From positions 1-64,000 of the forward strand of contig JACRGC010000004.1 of NCBI GenBank assembly GCA_016212475.1: DNA of 64,000 bases, read 5' to 3'. The notes beneath the pieces were generated by a model that saw nothing but the letters and a program-made list of their open reading frames with translations, ran no database searches and had not been told where the DNA came from. Below are positions 10,073 to 18,846 of the stretch, in pieces. This DNA is from Microcaldota archaeon. Its GTDB lineage: Archaea; Micrarchaeota; Micrarchaeia; Norongarragalinales; SBBD01. Position 1 is the stretch's first letter; the number at the start of each line of letters is the position of its first letter. The position numbers and the translations under genes are program-made.

Positions 10073-10888
10073 TCAGATCCTTAAACGCTCCTTGATTTGA
10101 TCTATTTTTTCGAAGATTTCTTCCCCCAATTTCAGGTATTCCTTTTCTGATCGTTTAAGGAGTTTTATCTTGAACAAATACAAATAAACCCCGCCGAATA
10201 TCGCGCCGTAAACGTGAACAAAAAAATCAGTTGGCGTTGCTGCCTCCCTTTCCTTTCCTTGGAATGTGATGTCTATTTTTTCCTCTGTAACTAGAACGGT
10301 CTGGTTCAATTTTGCAATTTCCTCAATTGGCCGGTTTTCTTCAATTGCGGTTTGCAAATCCTCCTGCACTGCGATTTTTTTCTCCTCAAGCGAATTTGCA
10401 TATGCATTGCTTGCAAAATCAGCTGCGGGGTAAAAAACAAATGAAATCAATAGCGGAGTTGCCAAAAGAAGGGCAATTGAAACTTTTGGCCTAAGGAGCA
10501 AAAGAGCTGAAATGATTCCGGAAATCCCTCCTGATGCCCCAATAAGCGGAACGCCCGGGTTTGTAATTGCAAAAATAAGCGATGCGCCAGTCCCTGCCAA
10601 AAAGAAAATCAAAACAACATCTGCAGAAATCAAAACCGCTTCAAGCGCAAGCCCAAAAAACAGCAACGGCAATAAATTTCCGACGAGATGGAAAATCCCA
10701 ACATGTATGAACAAATGCGAAATTATCGACAGCGGGTGGTTTGGTGTCAGCGCGTAATCACCAAGGTTTTCATCGGTAATATATGGCGTATCAGCTGCAA
10801 GCAGCCAATATGCGACAAGAATGAATATCGCAAGAAAAATTGTCCCAAAAGGGGTTTTTTTGAAAAACATACCTGTTAATAGTTTCAT
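10073..10888 (-). CDS. Rhomboid-family intramembrane serine protease
   Basis: HLFIHVGIFHLVGNLLPLLFFG, GASGGISG catalytic Ser, DFFVHVYGAIFGG catalytic His. Confidence 0.9.
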   Translation of the reverse strand: MKLLTGMFFKKTPFGTIFLAIFILVAYWLLAADTPYITDENLGDYALTPNHPLSIISHLFIHVGIFHLVGNLLPLLFFGLALEAVLISADVVLIFFLAGTGASLIFAITNPGVPLIGASGGISGIISALLLLRPKVSIALLLATPLLISFVFYPAADFASNAYANSLEEKKIAVQEDLQTAIEENRPIEEIAKLNQTVLVTEEKIDITFQGKEREAATPTDFFVHVYGAIFGGVYLYLFKIKLLKRSEKEYLKLGEEIFEKIDQIKERLRI

Positions 10889-11145
10889 CTTAGATTATAA
10901 CGGTTTTGAATTGATAAAATTGGCAAGTTCTCAATTAAAATCCAGGCTAAAAATTTTACGAGCTAAAACGGTCAAATGTTCATATTATTTGATTTATATA
11001 TAAATATCACTATATTTGTTTGATTAAAGGTTAATTTTACGGATATTTGGAGCATTATTTTCAGGAAGATTTAAATTCTCGTTTGCAATTTGAATAGATT
11101 GTCAAATAGCTAAGAATAGCTGTAAGCGTTTTTGGGGTGGGGCAA

Positions 11146-12675
11146 ATGCATTCAAGTATCGAAGTCGAATCTCAAATTGAAAGGAAGGTGGCAAAGCCAT
11201 CCCACGTCAATTCACTCAAGTTCCTTGGCCAATTCCCGGAGGAACTGATGGAATTTGCAAGAGATCGCAATGCGCTTTTCATAGATTACAAATTCATAGA
11301 TTTGCCAGGGGTTTGGCAGCACAAAACCATTCCGATGGCGCATTTTTCTGAAGATGTTTTTGAAAACGGGGAAGGATTCGATGGCTCTTCAATTAGGGGC
11401 TTCCAAAGCATTGAGGAAAGCGACATGCTACTTATTCCGGATGCAAAATCAGCATTCGTAGACCCGTTTGCAAAGGACCCAACAATTTCAATTACCTGCG
11501 ATGTTTCAATGCCTGGAAAAATAAAGGAGCGCTATTCCAAAGATCCAAGGTTTGTTGCCCAAAAAGCAGAGCAGTATTTGCGCGAATCTGGAATTTCCGA
11601 TGTCAGTTATTGGGGGCCAGAGCTAGAATTTTTCATGTTTGATGCAATCAAATACCACCATGGGCAATTAGGCACTGGCTACGATGTTTACACTTCAGAA
11701 TCCCACCTCACATCCGTTGATTCTGGGGATGCCAACAAAGGCAATATGGGTCATAAAATCCGGCCAAAAGAAGGATATTTTCCTGTAGCTCCTGCAGATA
11801 CGCAAAATGACATCCGAGGCGATATGGTAAAAACACTCGAGGCAACTGGCATCTATGTCGAAACCCAGCACCATGAGGTCGCATTTGCGCAGGCTGAAAT
11901 CGATATGCGCTTTGATTCCCTAACTTCAATGGCAGATAAAGTGATGCTTTACAAATACGTTATCAAAAACGAAGCTAGAAAGAACGGAAAAACCGTAACA
12001 TTCATGCCAAAGCCTATTTTTGGGGACAACGGCTCTGGTATGCACGTGCACCAATCGCTTTGGAAGCATGGGAAAAACCAGTTTTTTGATGCAACCGGAT
12101 ATGCAGAACTTTCAGAAATGGCAATGCATTATATAGGCGGCCTTCTTGAGCATGCGGATTCCCTTTTGGCATTTTGCGCGCCAACTACAAATTCCTACAA
12201 ACGCCTCGTCCCAGGATATGAGGCTCCAGTTAACATTGCTTTCTCGCAAAGAAACCGCTCTGCTGCGATCCGAGTGCCTATGTATTCACAGGGCGAAAAA
12301 AATGCGAAAAGCAAGCGGATTGAATTTCGGCCACCCGACTGCGCTGCAAACCCATACCTTGCGCTTGCAGCAATGTTGATGGCTGGGCTAGATGGTGTTC
12401 AAAGGAAAATCGATCCGGTTGCAAAAGGATACGGTCCTTGGGATAAGAACATCTATCATTTGACCGGGGAAGATAAGCAAAAAATAAAATCCGTTCCCGG
12501 CAGTTTGGATGCATCGCTAAAAGCGCTTGAATCCGACCATTCCTACCTTTTGAAGGGAGGCGTTTTCACAAAGGATCTGATCAACCAGTGGATCTCCTAC
12601 AAAACCGAAGCGGAAGTGGATCCGGTGAGGATCCGGCCGCATCCGTATGAGATGTTCCTATACTATGATGTGTAG
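11146..12675 (+). CDS. glnA: Glutamine synthetase
   Basis: GFDGSSIRGFQSIEESDM, GPELEFFMFD, MHVHQSLW, NRSAAIRVP, EFRPPDCAANPYLALAAMLMAGLDG. Confidence 0.97.
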   Translation: MHSSIEVESQIERKVAKPSHVNSLKFLGQFPEELMEFARDRNALFIDYKFIDLPGVWQHKTIPMAHFSEDVFENGEGFDGSSIRGFQSIEESDMLLIPDAKSAFVDPFAKDPTISITCDVSMPGKIKERYSKDPRFVAQKAEQYLRESGISDVSYWGPELEFFMFDAIKYHHGQLGTGYDVYTSESHLTSVDSGDANKGNMGHKIRPKEGYFPVAPADTQNDIRGDMVKTLEATGIYVETQHHEVAFAQAEIDMRFDSLTSMADKVMLYKYVIKNEARKNGKTVTFMPKPIFGDNGSGMHVHQSLWKHGKNQFFDATGYAELSEMAMHYIGGLLEHADSLLAFCAPTTNSYKRLVPGYEAPVNIAFSQRNRSAAIRVPMYSQGEKNAKSKRIEFRPPDCAANPYLALAAMLMAGLDGVQRKIDPVAKGYGPWDKNIYHLTGEDKQKIKSVPGSLDASLKALESDHSYLLKGGVFTKDLINQWISYKTEAEVDPVRIRPHPYEMFLYYDV

Positions 12676-12687
12676 GTTTTTTCTTTT

Positions 12688-12900
12688 TTATTTTTTTTCT
12701 TCCTCTTCTTCTTCCTGATAATCCTCCCCAAACTCCTCCATGAATTGCTCTGATAGATCGTTCAATTTGGATTCGACCATGTTCAGCCGTTTTTCCATTT
12801 CATCGTTTTTTTGCTTAAGCACTCGCATTTCAAATGCAATTTCGGATTCCCCTTCGAATATTTCCGGCACAGCTGAAACTTTCCTGTTTGTTTTTGGCAT
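12688..12900 (-). CDS. Small acidic coiled-coil protein, unknown
   Basis: 70-aa ORF, 12 bp downstream of the E1-like gene on the same strand; ends EEEEEEKK. Confidence 0.6.
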   Translation of the reverse strand: MPKTNRKVSAVPEIFEGESEIAFEMRVLKQKNDEMEKRLNMVESKLNDLSEQFMEEFGEDYQEEEEEEKK

Positions 12901-12912
12901 AATATCACCTGA

Positions 12913-13632
12913 TTATTTTTTCTTTGCGCATGCAGCGCATTTTGGGTTTTTGTCAACTAATATTTTTTCAAACAGCCCATCCAACAAATTCATCCTAAAA
13001 AGTGCGTTTGCATAATTTGGCTTCCCAAAGCAGAAAAGGTTCACAACCTCTTGCACCTGAATTGCAGCAATTGTTGCAACTGCCGTGTTCATGATTCCGG
13101 CATCCTCGCAGCTTAATTCGTTTTTAGGCTTTTTTGCAAAGCATTCAAAGCAAGCGCTCTTCCATGGAATGATTGTTGAAACCATCCCCTCGAATTTCAA
13201 AGCGGATGCAAAAACCCATGGGATTTTTCTTTTAAGGCAAAATCTGTTTATGTCAATTCTTGTGGAATAATTATCCGTGCAATCAAGAATGATGCTTGCC
13301 TTTTCCATTGCTTTTGCGGTTTCCAAATCGAACTGCTCAAAATGCGCCTCCACCAAAACATCAGAATTCATTTTGTTGATTTTTTGTGCTACTGCTTCAA
13401 CCTTTGCCTTCAATAAATCAGATTCAAAAAACTGCTGCCGGTTGAAATCGGTTTCATTCACCTTATCGCGGTCCATCAAAATGATTTTTTTTATCCCCAG
13501 TTGCGAAGCAAGCAAGGCAGAATTCGACCCGATCCCCCCGCAGCCAACAATTCCAACCGTTAGCTTGGATAATTTTGCCTGATTTTTCTCTCCCAGAAGC
13601 CTAATTTGCCTCAAATGCCGGTTTTTTAGCAT
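12913..13632 (-). CDS. ThiF/MoeB/HesA-type E1-like adenylyltransferase
   Basis: VGIVGCGGIGSNSALLASQLGIKKIILMDRDKVNETDFNRQ, two CxxC pairs (CFEC, CAAC), SCEDAGIMNTAVATIAAIQ. Confidence 0.93.
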   Translation of the reverse strand: MLKNRHLRQIRLLGEKNQAKLSKLTVGIVGCGGIGSNSALLASQLGIKKIILMDRDKVNETDFNRQQFFESDLLKAKVEAVAQKINKMNSDVLVEAHFEQFDLETAKAMEKASIILDCTDNYSTRIDINRFCLKRKIPWVFASALKFEGMVSTIIPWKSACFECFAKKPKNELSCEDAGIMNTAVATIAAIQVQEVVNLFCFGKPNYANALFRMNLLDGLFEKILVDKNPKCAACAKKK

Positions 13633-13667
13633 AATGATTATAATGGACTCCGATTTAAAAATTACCT

Positions 13668-14267
13668 ATGTCAATTCTCGGAACTATGTATTCTAGCCTA
13701 ATGAAAGAAATTTTTTCCAGAATTTTCAGGACAATTGTTGATGGCTTCTCAAAACCAATCTCGGCAGCAATTGCAGTGGCGTGGGCTTACTTAGCAACAA
13801 TTCAATTGAACAATCCATTTGGTTATGACGTATTTTGGTATTTTTATCTGCCCGGTCAAATTGTCTGGTTTGTTTTTAAAAAGTATTTCTTCGTCCTCTT
13901 GGATGAGAGCAACAGAAAGGAAATATCAATTAAAAAAATAATTGCAAATGCGCTTGCGGGTCCATTAATTATATTGTATGCATTTTTGTTATTCGCTCTT
14001 GTATTTTTCAGTTATGCGAATATTTACTTATTCTTCAATGGTATTATTGGATTAATCCTGCCCGCGATAATTTCCGCCCAATTGGCTACTGTGTTGACTA
14101 TCTTGTTAATTTTACTTGCATTTTATGAATTCGAGCACAACTATTCGGATTATAAAAAGCACGAGGATAAAAAATCAGTCGATGATTTGATTAATGAAGG
14201 CTTATCCGGAAAAAAATCCGACAATCCAACTAAGCTTTGGACGCATGAAGTTTTAGAGGAAAAATAG
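13668..14267 (+). CDS. Polytopic membrane protein (paralog A)
   Basis: Hydrophobic ORF sharing KPIxAxxxxxWAYxAxxQxNxP with next ORF. Confidence 0.65.
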   Translation: MSILGTMYSSLMKEIFSRIFRTIVDGFSKPISAAIAVAWAYLATIQLNNPFGYDVFWYFYLPGQIVWFVFKKYFFVLLDESNRKEISIKKIIANALAGPLIILYAFLLFALVFFSYANIYLFFNGIIGLILPAIISAQLATVLTILLILLAFYEFEHNYSDYKKHEDKKSVDDLINEGLSGKKSDNPTKLWTHEVLEEK

Positions 14268-14278
14268 GGATAATTATT

Positions 14279-14887
14279 ATGGGAATTTCGTATAGGGTTG
14301 GCAGAAGCGCATTTGCTTGGTTTTATTCCAACATCAAAACCGCATATTCGAAACCTATTGGGGCAATTCTTTCACTATTATGGGCATATTTTGCCGCAGT
14401 TCAAATAAACATTCCCCTTATTTGGGACTCTTTTTATGCGTATGTGCTTGGTCAAATTTGTTATTTCATATATTTTGGATACTTGAATTTCAGGTACGGA
14501 AAGGGAGGTTTTTTCGAACTCTTTGAAAAAAACGAACATGAAAAATGGGGTGTAATTTCTTCAATTATTAGCTACCCAAGAGCGTTGTTTTTGTTATTCG
14601 TTTTTATCTATATGCCTCTTGGCCTATTGATTTTTACGTCGATCAATGCATATTTGTTAATAGGCTCAATTGTTGGGTTATTCCTTGGTGGTTATGATGG
14701 CGCACTGCTTTCATTTTGCATTTTCGCATTGCTTTTTGTTTGGGCGATAATTAGCTGGTTTGAATTCAATAAACGGGAAAGTGAATTAGTTTCTAAAAAA
14801 ATAAAAAAAGTTGGCTGGATTGGCGAATTCCAACATAGATTTGGAGAATTACTAACCGATGAAGAAAAGAAAAAACTGGAAGAATAA
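14279..14887 (+). CDS. Polytopic membrane protein (paralog B)
   Basis: SKPIGAILSLLWAYFAAVQINIPLIWD aligns with SKPISAAIAVAWAYLATIQLNNPFGYD of paralog A. Confidence 0.65.
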   Translation: MGISYRVGRSAFAWFYSNIKTAYSKPIGAILSLLWAYFAAVQINIPLIWDSFYAYVLGQICYFIYFGYLNFRYGKGGFFELFEKNEHEKWGVISSIISYPRALFLLFVFIYMPLGLLIFTSINAYLLIGSIVGLFLGGYDGALLSFCIFALLFVWAIISWFEFNKRESELVSKKIKKVGWIGEFQHRFGELLTDEEKKKLEE

Positions 14888-14960
14888 ATTAAGCTGAAAT
14901 ATAACAAACCAAAAGAAGGGGTAAGGCAGCCCGATAGGGGGAACTTGTTCCACCTTGGGG

Positions 14961-15713
14961 CTATTTGAAAACTTCTTCCACTTTCTTCACAACAATCCCC
15001 TTCTCCGTGATTTCAAGCGGGTGGATTTCAAGCGAATGCTTGGTTCCCCTCATCTTCCGGACATAAAGAGTTCTTGTGGCTCCGGTTCCAACTCCAAGGA
15101 AGTTGAGTATGATGACCCCATCGGCAACGTACTCCTCAACTTCATATTTTGAAAATTGCATAGCGGCTCCAGAACCAAGCGATTGCTCTGGGATTTCGGA
15201 TGTGAAAATTGTCGTGAGCCCGGATCTTGAAACAATGTATGCGAGTTTCAAAACCGCCCTTCGGATTTGGGATTCCTGCTCCAATTGGGAAGCCATTGCC
15301 GGAATCGAATCAATCACCAGCCTTTTTGCGCCAATATTCCTAGCTACGCCTAAAATATCGACCAAGAGTTTATCTATATCTAATTGCCCGGGCAAAATAG
15401 AATGCTCCTCTTCCGAAGGAACTCCCGCCCTAGCCGAAGTCGCATCAACAATTGCCAAAAGATCGTTGTCTTCAAGCTCCTTCAAATTCCACTTGAAATT
15501 CAGCATATCCTGCCTAATCTTGTCTGGCATTTCATCAAAAGTCACAAAAACAGCCGGCTCTTCCGCCTCCAAAATCCCCCTGTATGCGAATTGCATTGAA
15601 AATATGGATTTTCCAGTTCCGCAAGCGCCCGAAACAAGAATTGCCCTCTTCTTTGGGAAACCTCCTCCCAAAAGTTCATCCAAGCCGTAAATTCCAGAAG
15701 TTGTCCTATCCAT
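14961..15713 (-). CDS. KaiC/RecA-superfamily ATPase
   Basis: GIYGLDELLGGGFPKKRAILVSGACGTGKSIFSMQFAYRG Walker A; LVIDSIPAM Walker B. Confidence 0.9.
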   Translation of the reverse strand: MDRTTSGIYGLDELLGGGFPKKRAILVSGACGTGKSIFSMQFAYRGILEAEEPAVFVTFDEMPDKIRQDMLNFKWNLKELEDNDLLAIVDATSARAGVPSEEEHSILPGQLDIDKLLVDILGVARNIGAKRLVIDSIPAMASQLEQESQIRRAVLKLAYIVSRSGLTTIFTSEIPEQSLGSGAAMQFSKYEVEEYVADGVIILNFLGVGTGATRTLYVRKMRGTKHSLEIHPLEITEKGIVVKKVEEVFK

Positions 15714-15912
15714 TCAAACTCACTCACCCATTACTTGAGCCTTCTTTATATACATTTTGTTTGCTTTTTTGAATAATTGGAAATAATTGGTTGCAAAATT
15801 GCTTTCAATTAGGCAAATTTCCAAGCAATTCCCAAATAGCCAATGCTTAGGCAAATTCCCAATTATCCCAAAAAACAAGTTGTTTAAATAGATTGACAAG
15901 TTAACCCAAAAT

Positions 15913-16455
15913 ATGAATATCCTAATAATTGCAATTTCCAAAAGCGGGGCAATTACGGAACTTTCCCAGTCCGTGCTCGAGGGGTGCAAACAAGCCGGGC
16001 AAACCGCTAAAGTTATGGCAATCAAGGAGCAAAGCGGGATCAAAGGCTATTTTGGCCTGCATGAAAAAAAATCAAGTGAAATTGAAAATTTTTCCTCTTT
16101 TGATCTCGTTTTCCTTGGGTTTGAAATCCATTCCTTTTCAAAAAACCAAGAGCTCCTGAAGATAATCCGATCCAACAATTTCCAAGGATCGAAAATCGCA
16201 CTTTTTGGAAGTTTTTCAAGCAGCAAGGCGTATTTGGAAAAAATCGAAAAAACCCTAAAGGAAAAGGGTGCAGCCGTTCTTGGGACAATTGGGCTTAAGC
16301 GGCATGGCGCTTTGGCAATAATTGGAAAAGGAGCGCATGGAGAAACGGATTTTGCAAGGGTTGAGGCTTTTACTGAGCGGACTATTAACAACTTTCTTGG
16401 AAGGCACATCACAAAGGACAGTGAAAAGAGCCAGATTAAAAATTACCTGAAATAA
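15913..16455 (+). CDS. Flavodoxin-fold protein
   Basis: MNILIIAISKSGAITELSQSVLEGC; alternating beta/alpha pattern. Confidence 0.55.
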   Translation: MNILIIAISKSGAITELSQSVLEGCKQAGQTAKVMAIKEQSGIKGYFGLHEKKSSEIENFSSFDLVFLGFEIHSFSKNQELLKIIRSNNFQGSKIALFGSFSSSKAYLEKIEKTLKEKGAAVLGTIGLKRHGALAIIGKGAHGETDFARVEAFTERTINNFLGRHITKDSEKSQIKNYLK

Positions 16456-16548
16456 TTTTGATTTTTCCCCTCCTTGCTTTTTAATGGCGCAACTCAATTC
16501 CAATTGAAGCAATGGTAATTTAAACCTGCAATAATTTTTCTAGTAGCT

Positions 16549-17214
16549 ATGAAAAACGAAAAGATTAGCCTGCTTTTAAGCATTGCAAAGCGGGGCGGGA
16601 TGCAAAACGAAATCAAGGCAAGCTCGGTCGAACTAGCTTCCGAGCTCCAAGTCTCCCAGCAAACGCTTTCAAGATGGCTAATCGAACTTGCAAATCTTGG
16701 CTTGATCTCAAAAACCAATTCCAAAATCCGGCTAACCCCAAGCGGGATATCCCTCCTAACTGATTTCCGGTCGCAGCTGGAATACGTTTTCAGCGAATCC
16801 AAAAAGCGGCTAAGGCTGCTTGGCAGGGTAGTTTCCGGAATGCACGAGGGCAGGTTTTACCTATCAATTGAAGGCTACAAAAAACAGCTGAAAAAAGCGC
16901 TAAAATACGGCGTATTCCCAGGCACCCTAAACATTAGATTGGAAAATGCAACCAGCATAGATGGCAAAAGAAAACTAATGCAGCTTCCCGGAATTGAAAT
17001 TGCAGGCTTTAAGAAAAACGGCCGCCAGCTTGGTGGCGCTAAGCTATTCACTGGGACAATCCGGGCAAAAGGAAAGCAGTCAACAATTGCAGCAATAATT
17101 CCCTACAAATCCCACTATGGTTCTGAATTATTGGAAGTTGTTTCCGAGCATCATCTAAGAAAAATACTGAATTTGAAAAACAACGATTCTGTCGAGGTTA
17201 TTTTGCAGGTTTAA
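16549..17214 (+). CDS. ribK: CTP-dependent riboflavin kinase (DUF120) with N-terminal HTH
   Basis: GRVVSGMHEGRFYLSIEGYKKQLKKALKYGVFPGTLNIRLE plus winged-helix N-terminus. Confidence 0.9.
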   Translation: MKNEKISLLLSIAKRGGMQNEIKASSVELASELQVSQQTLSRWLIELANLGLISKTNSKIRLTPSGISLLTDFRSQLEYVFSESKKRLRLLGRVVSGMHEGRFYLSIEGYKKQLKKALKYGVFPGTLNIRLENATSIDGKRKLMQLPGIEIAGFKKNGRQLGGAKLFTGTIRAKGKQSTIAAIIPYKSHYGSELLEVVSEHHLRKILNLKNNDSVEVILQV

Positions 17215-18830
17215 GCATCCTTCTTCTTTTCCTTGATATCCAGCTTGAATGGCTTGTTTTCCTCAAGGGTTTCGGCAACTACCCGCTCATATTTAAGGGC
17301 CTCATTTGGCTTTAATTTTTCCTGTTCTTCGTTTTCAATATTTCCGCCCTGCTTTAATGAGTTGTAAAGAGCAGCCCCGCCAATCAGCATGATTATAAGG
17401 ATGGCAAGCCCCCAAACAAAACTTTTCTTGTTCTGCGAAACCTTTGTGAAAAGCGCATTTATTTTATCCATTGCGGATGCCTTTGTTTTAGCCGCTTCAT
17501 CGGCTTTTCCGGCTAGTTCAAGCTCCTTGGCAATCCTTAACTGCTCTTCAATTGCCGATGTATCCTCCCCGCTATCCCTGATTTCCTGAATCACATCATC
17601 GACCCTTGAATCCGGAACTTCCATCACATAATTTGAAACGTATGGCGTTGGGGTGGTGTAGGTTTGCCTAATTGTTGGCCTTGGAGTTGGCGCTGCAGTT
17701 GCAGTAGGCGCCGAGCAATCCGGATCGACCCTTCCGGCTTTGGCGCAGCAGGAAATGCATTTATTATCCGCAATGCAAGCGTATTGGCATGAGGTGCATT
17801 TACCGCCATCACAATAAGAGCCCGAGCCGTGCGTTGCAATGCAAATAGTGCTCGTTGAGCAAATCGTATCCGTACTAGAGCCTCCGGTTATAATCGGAGC
17901 CGTAGGAACCGGTGTTGATCCTCCGGTTGTTGTTGGCGATGGCAAGGTTGTAACTGTTGCATTTGGTATTGCCGTAACTGACGGATTTTTTGTGACTGTT
18001 GGCTGCGCAGTAATAGTTGGGTTGCCCGAACTTCCGGCGTAAACCCCAACCGGAGGCGTGCCTCCAGAATTTAGAAAATCAGCTAGATAAAGGGCATCGT
18101 AAATATCAAAGGCATGATCTCCATTTACATCCCCCAAAATCAATGGATCCGGACTTGGCCCTGATCCTCCAAGCGCATTTTCCATGTAAACAAAATCCAA
18201 ATTGTCAACAATCCCATCCCAGTTCACATCCCCCCTGTAAATCGGAAGCAACCATTTCGAAGGGTCGTTCAGGAAAATCCCAATTGCAGAAGCATCTGTG
18301 AACGATATTTTCATGTCGCCATTTGTGTCGCCAAGTATTTTCGGATCCGGGATTGGCCCAATGGATCCAGAATAGTTTGCTATAATGCTTGCATCTTCCG
18401 AAGTAATGCTCCCATCCCAATTCGTATCCCCCCTCATCAAAACTCCCGCCTTTCCCTTGTAATTGCCAACAATGGTTTGGCTGCCGGATGAAATATATTG
18501 GCCAAGCCTTGTTTGATCGACATTGTTGACCGTATGGCTTCCATCAATATCCCCTAAAATCATTGGATTTGGTGCCGGACCTCCCGTAAAAAGGTAAGCG
18601 GTCAAATAATCAATATCCGCCTGTGTAATCTGCCCATCCCAGTTCAGATCCCCCCTTAATATGTAGCTTCCTTCCAATGCGCTTGAAAAAGTTGAAATGA
18701 GCAAAAGCAGCAAAATAGCAAAAAATCCGTTCTTGGTTGTCCTGTTTTCCATCATAATTATCAGCCTGCATTTTCTTTTAAATGTATTTATTCCGATGAA
18801 GGGGTATTTTTTACATATCCGATTTACCAT
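17211..18830 (-). CDS. Surface protein with tandem dockerin-type repeats and C-terminal stalk/TM (true start near 18754)
   Basis: Repeated GDxNWDGxxxxxDxxxxxxxxGxxPxPxILGDxNGD units; TM WGLAILIIMLIGGAALY. Confidence 0.88.
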   Translation of the reverse strand: MVNRICKKYPFIGINTFKRKCRLIIMMENRTTKNGFFAILLLLLISTFSSALEGSYILRGDLNWDGQITQADIDYLTAYLFTGGPAPNPMILGDIDGSHTVNNVDQTRLGQYISSGSQTIVGNYKGKAGVLMRGDTNWDGSITSEDASIIANYSGSIGPIPDPKILGDTNGDMKISFTDASAIGIFLNDPSKWLLPIYRGDVNWDGIVDNLDFVYMENALGGSGPSPDPLILGDVNGDHAFDIYDALYLADFLNSGGTPPVGVYAGSSGNPTITAQPTVTKNPSVTAIPNATVTTLPSPTTTGGSTPVPTAPIITGGSSTDTICSTSTICIATHGSGSYCDGGKCTSCQYACIADNKCISCCAKAGRVDPDCSAPTATAAPTPRPTIRQTYTTPTPYVSNYVMEVPDSRVDDVIQEIRDSGEDTSAIEEQLRIAKELELAGKADEAAKTKASAMDKINALFTKVSQNKKSFVWGLAILIIMLIGGAALYNSLKQGGNIENEEQEKLKPNEALKYERVVAETLEENKPFKLDIKEKKKDA

Positions 18831-18846
18831 CGCGAATCATTTTGCT

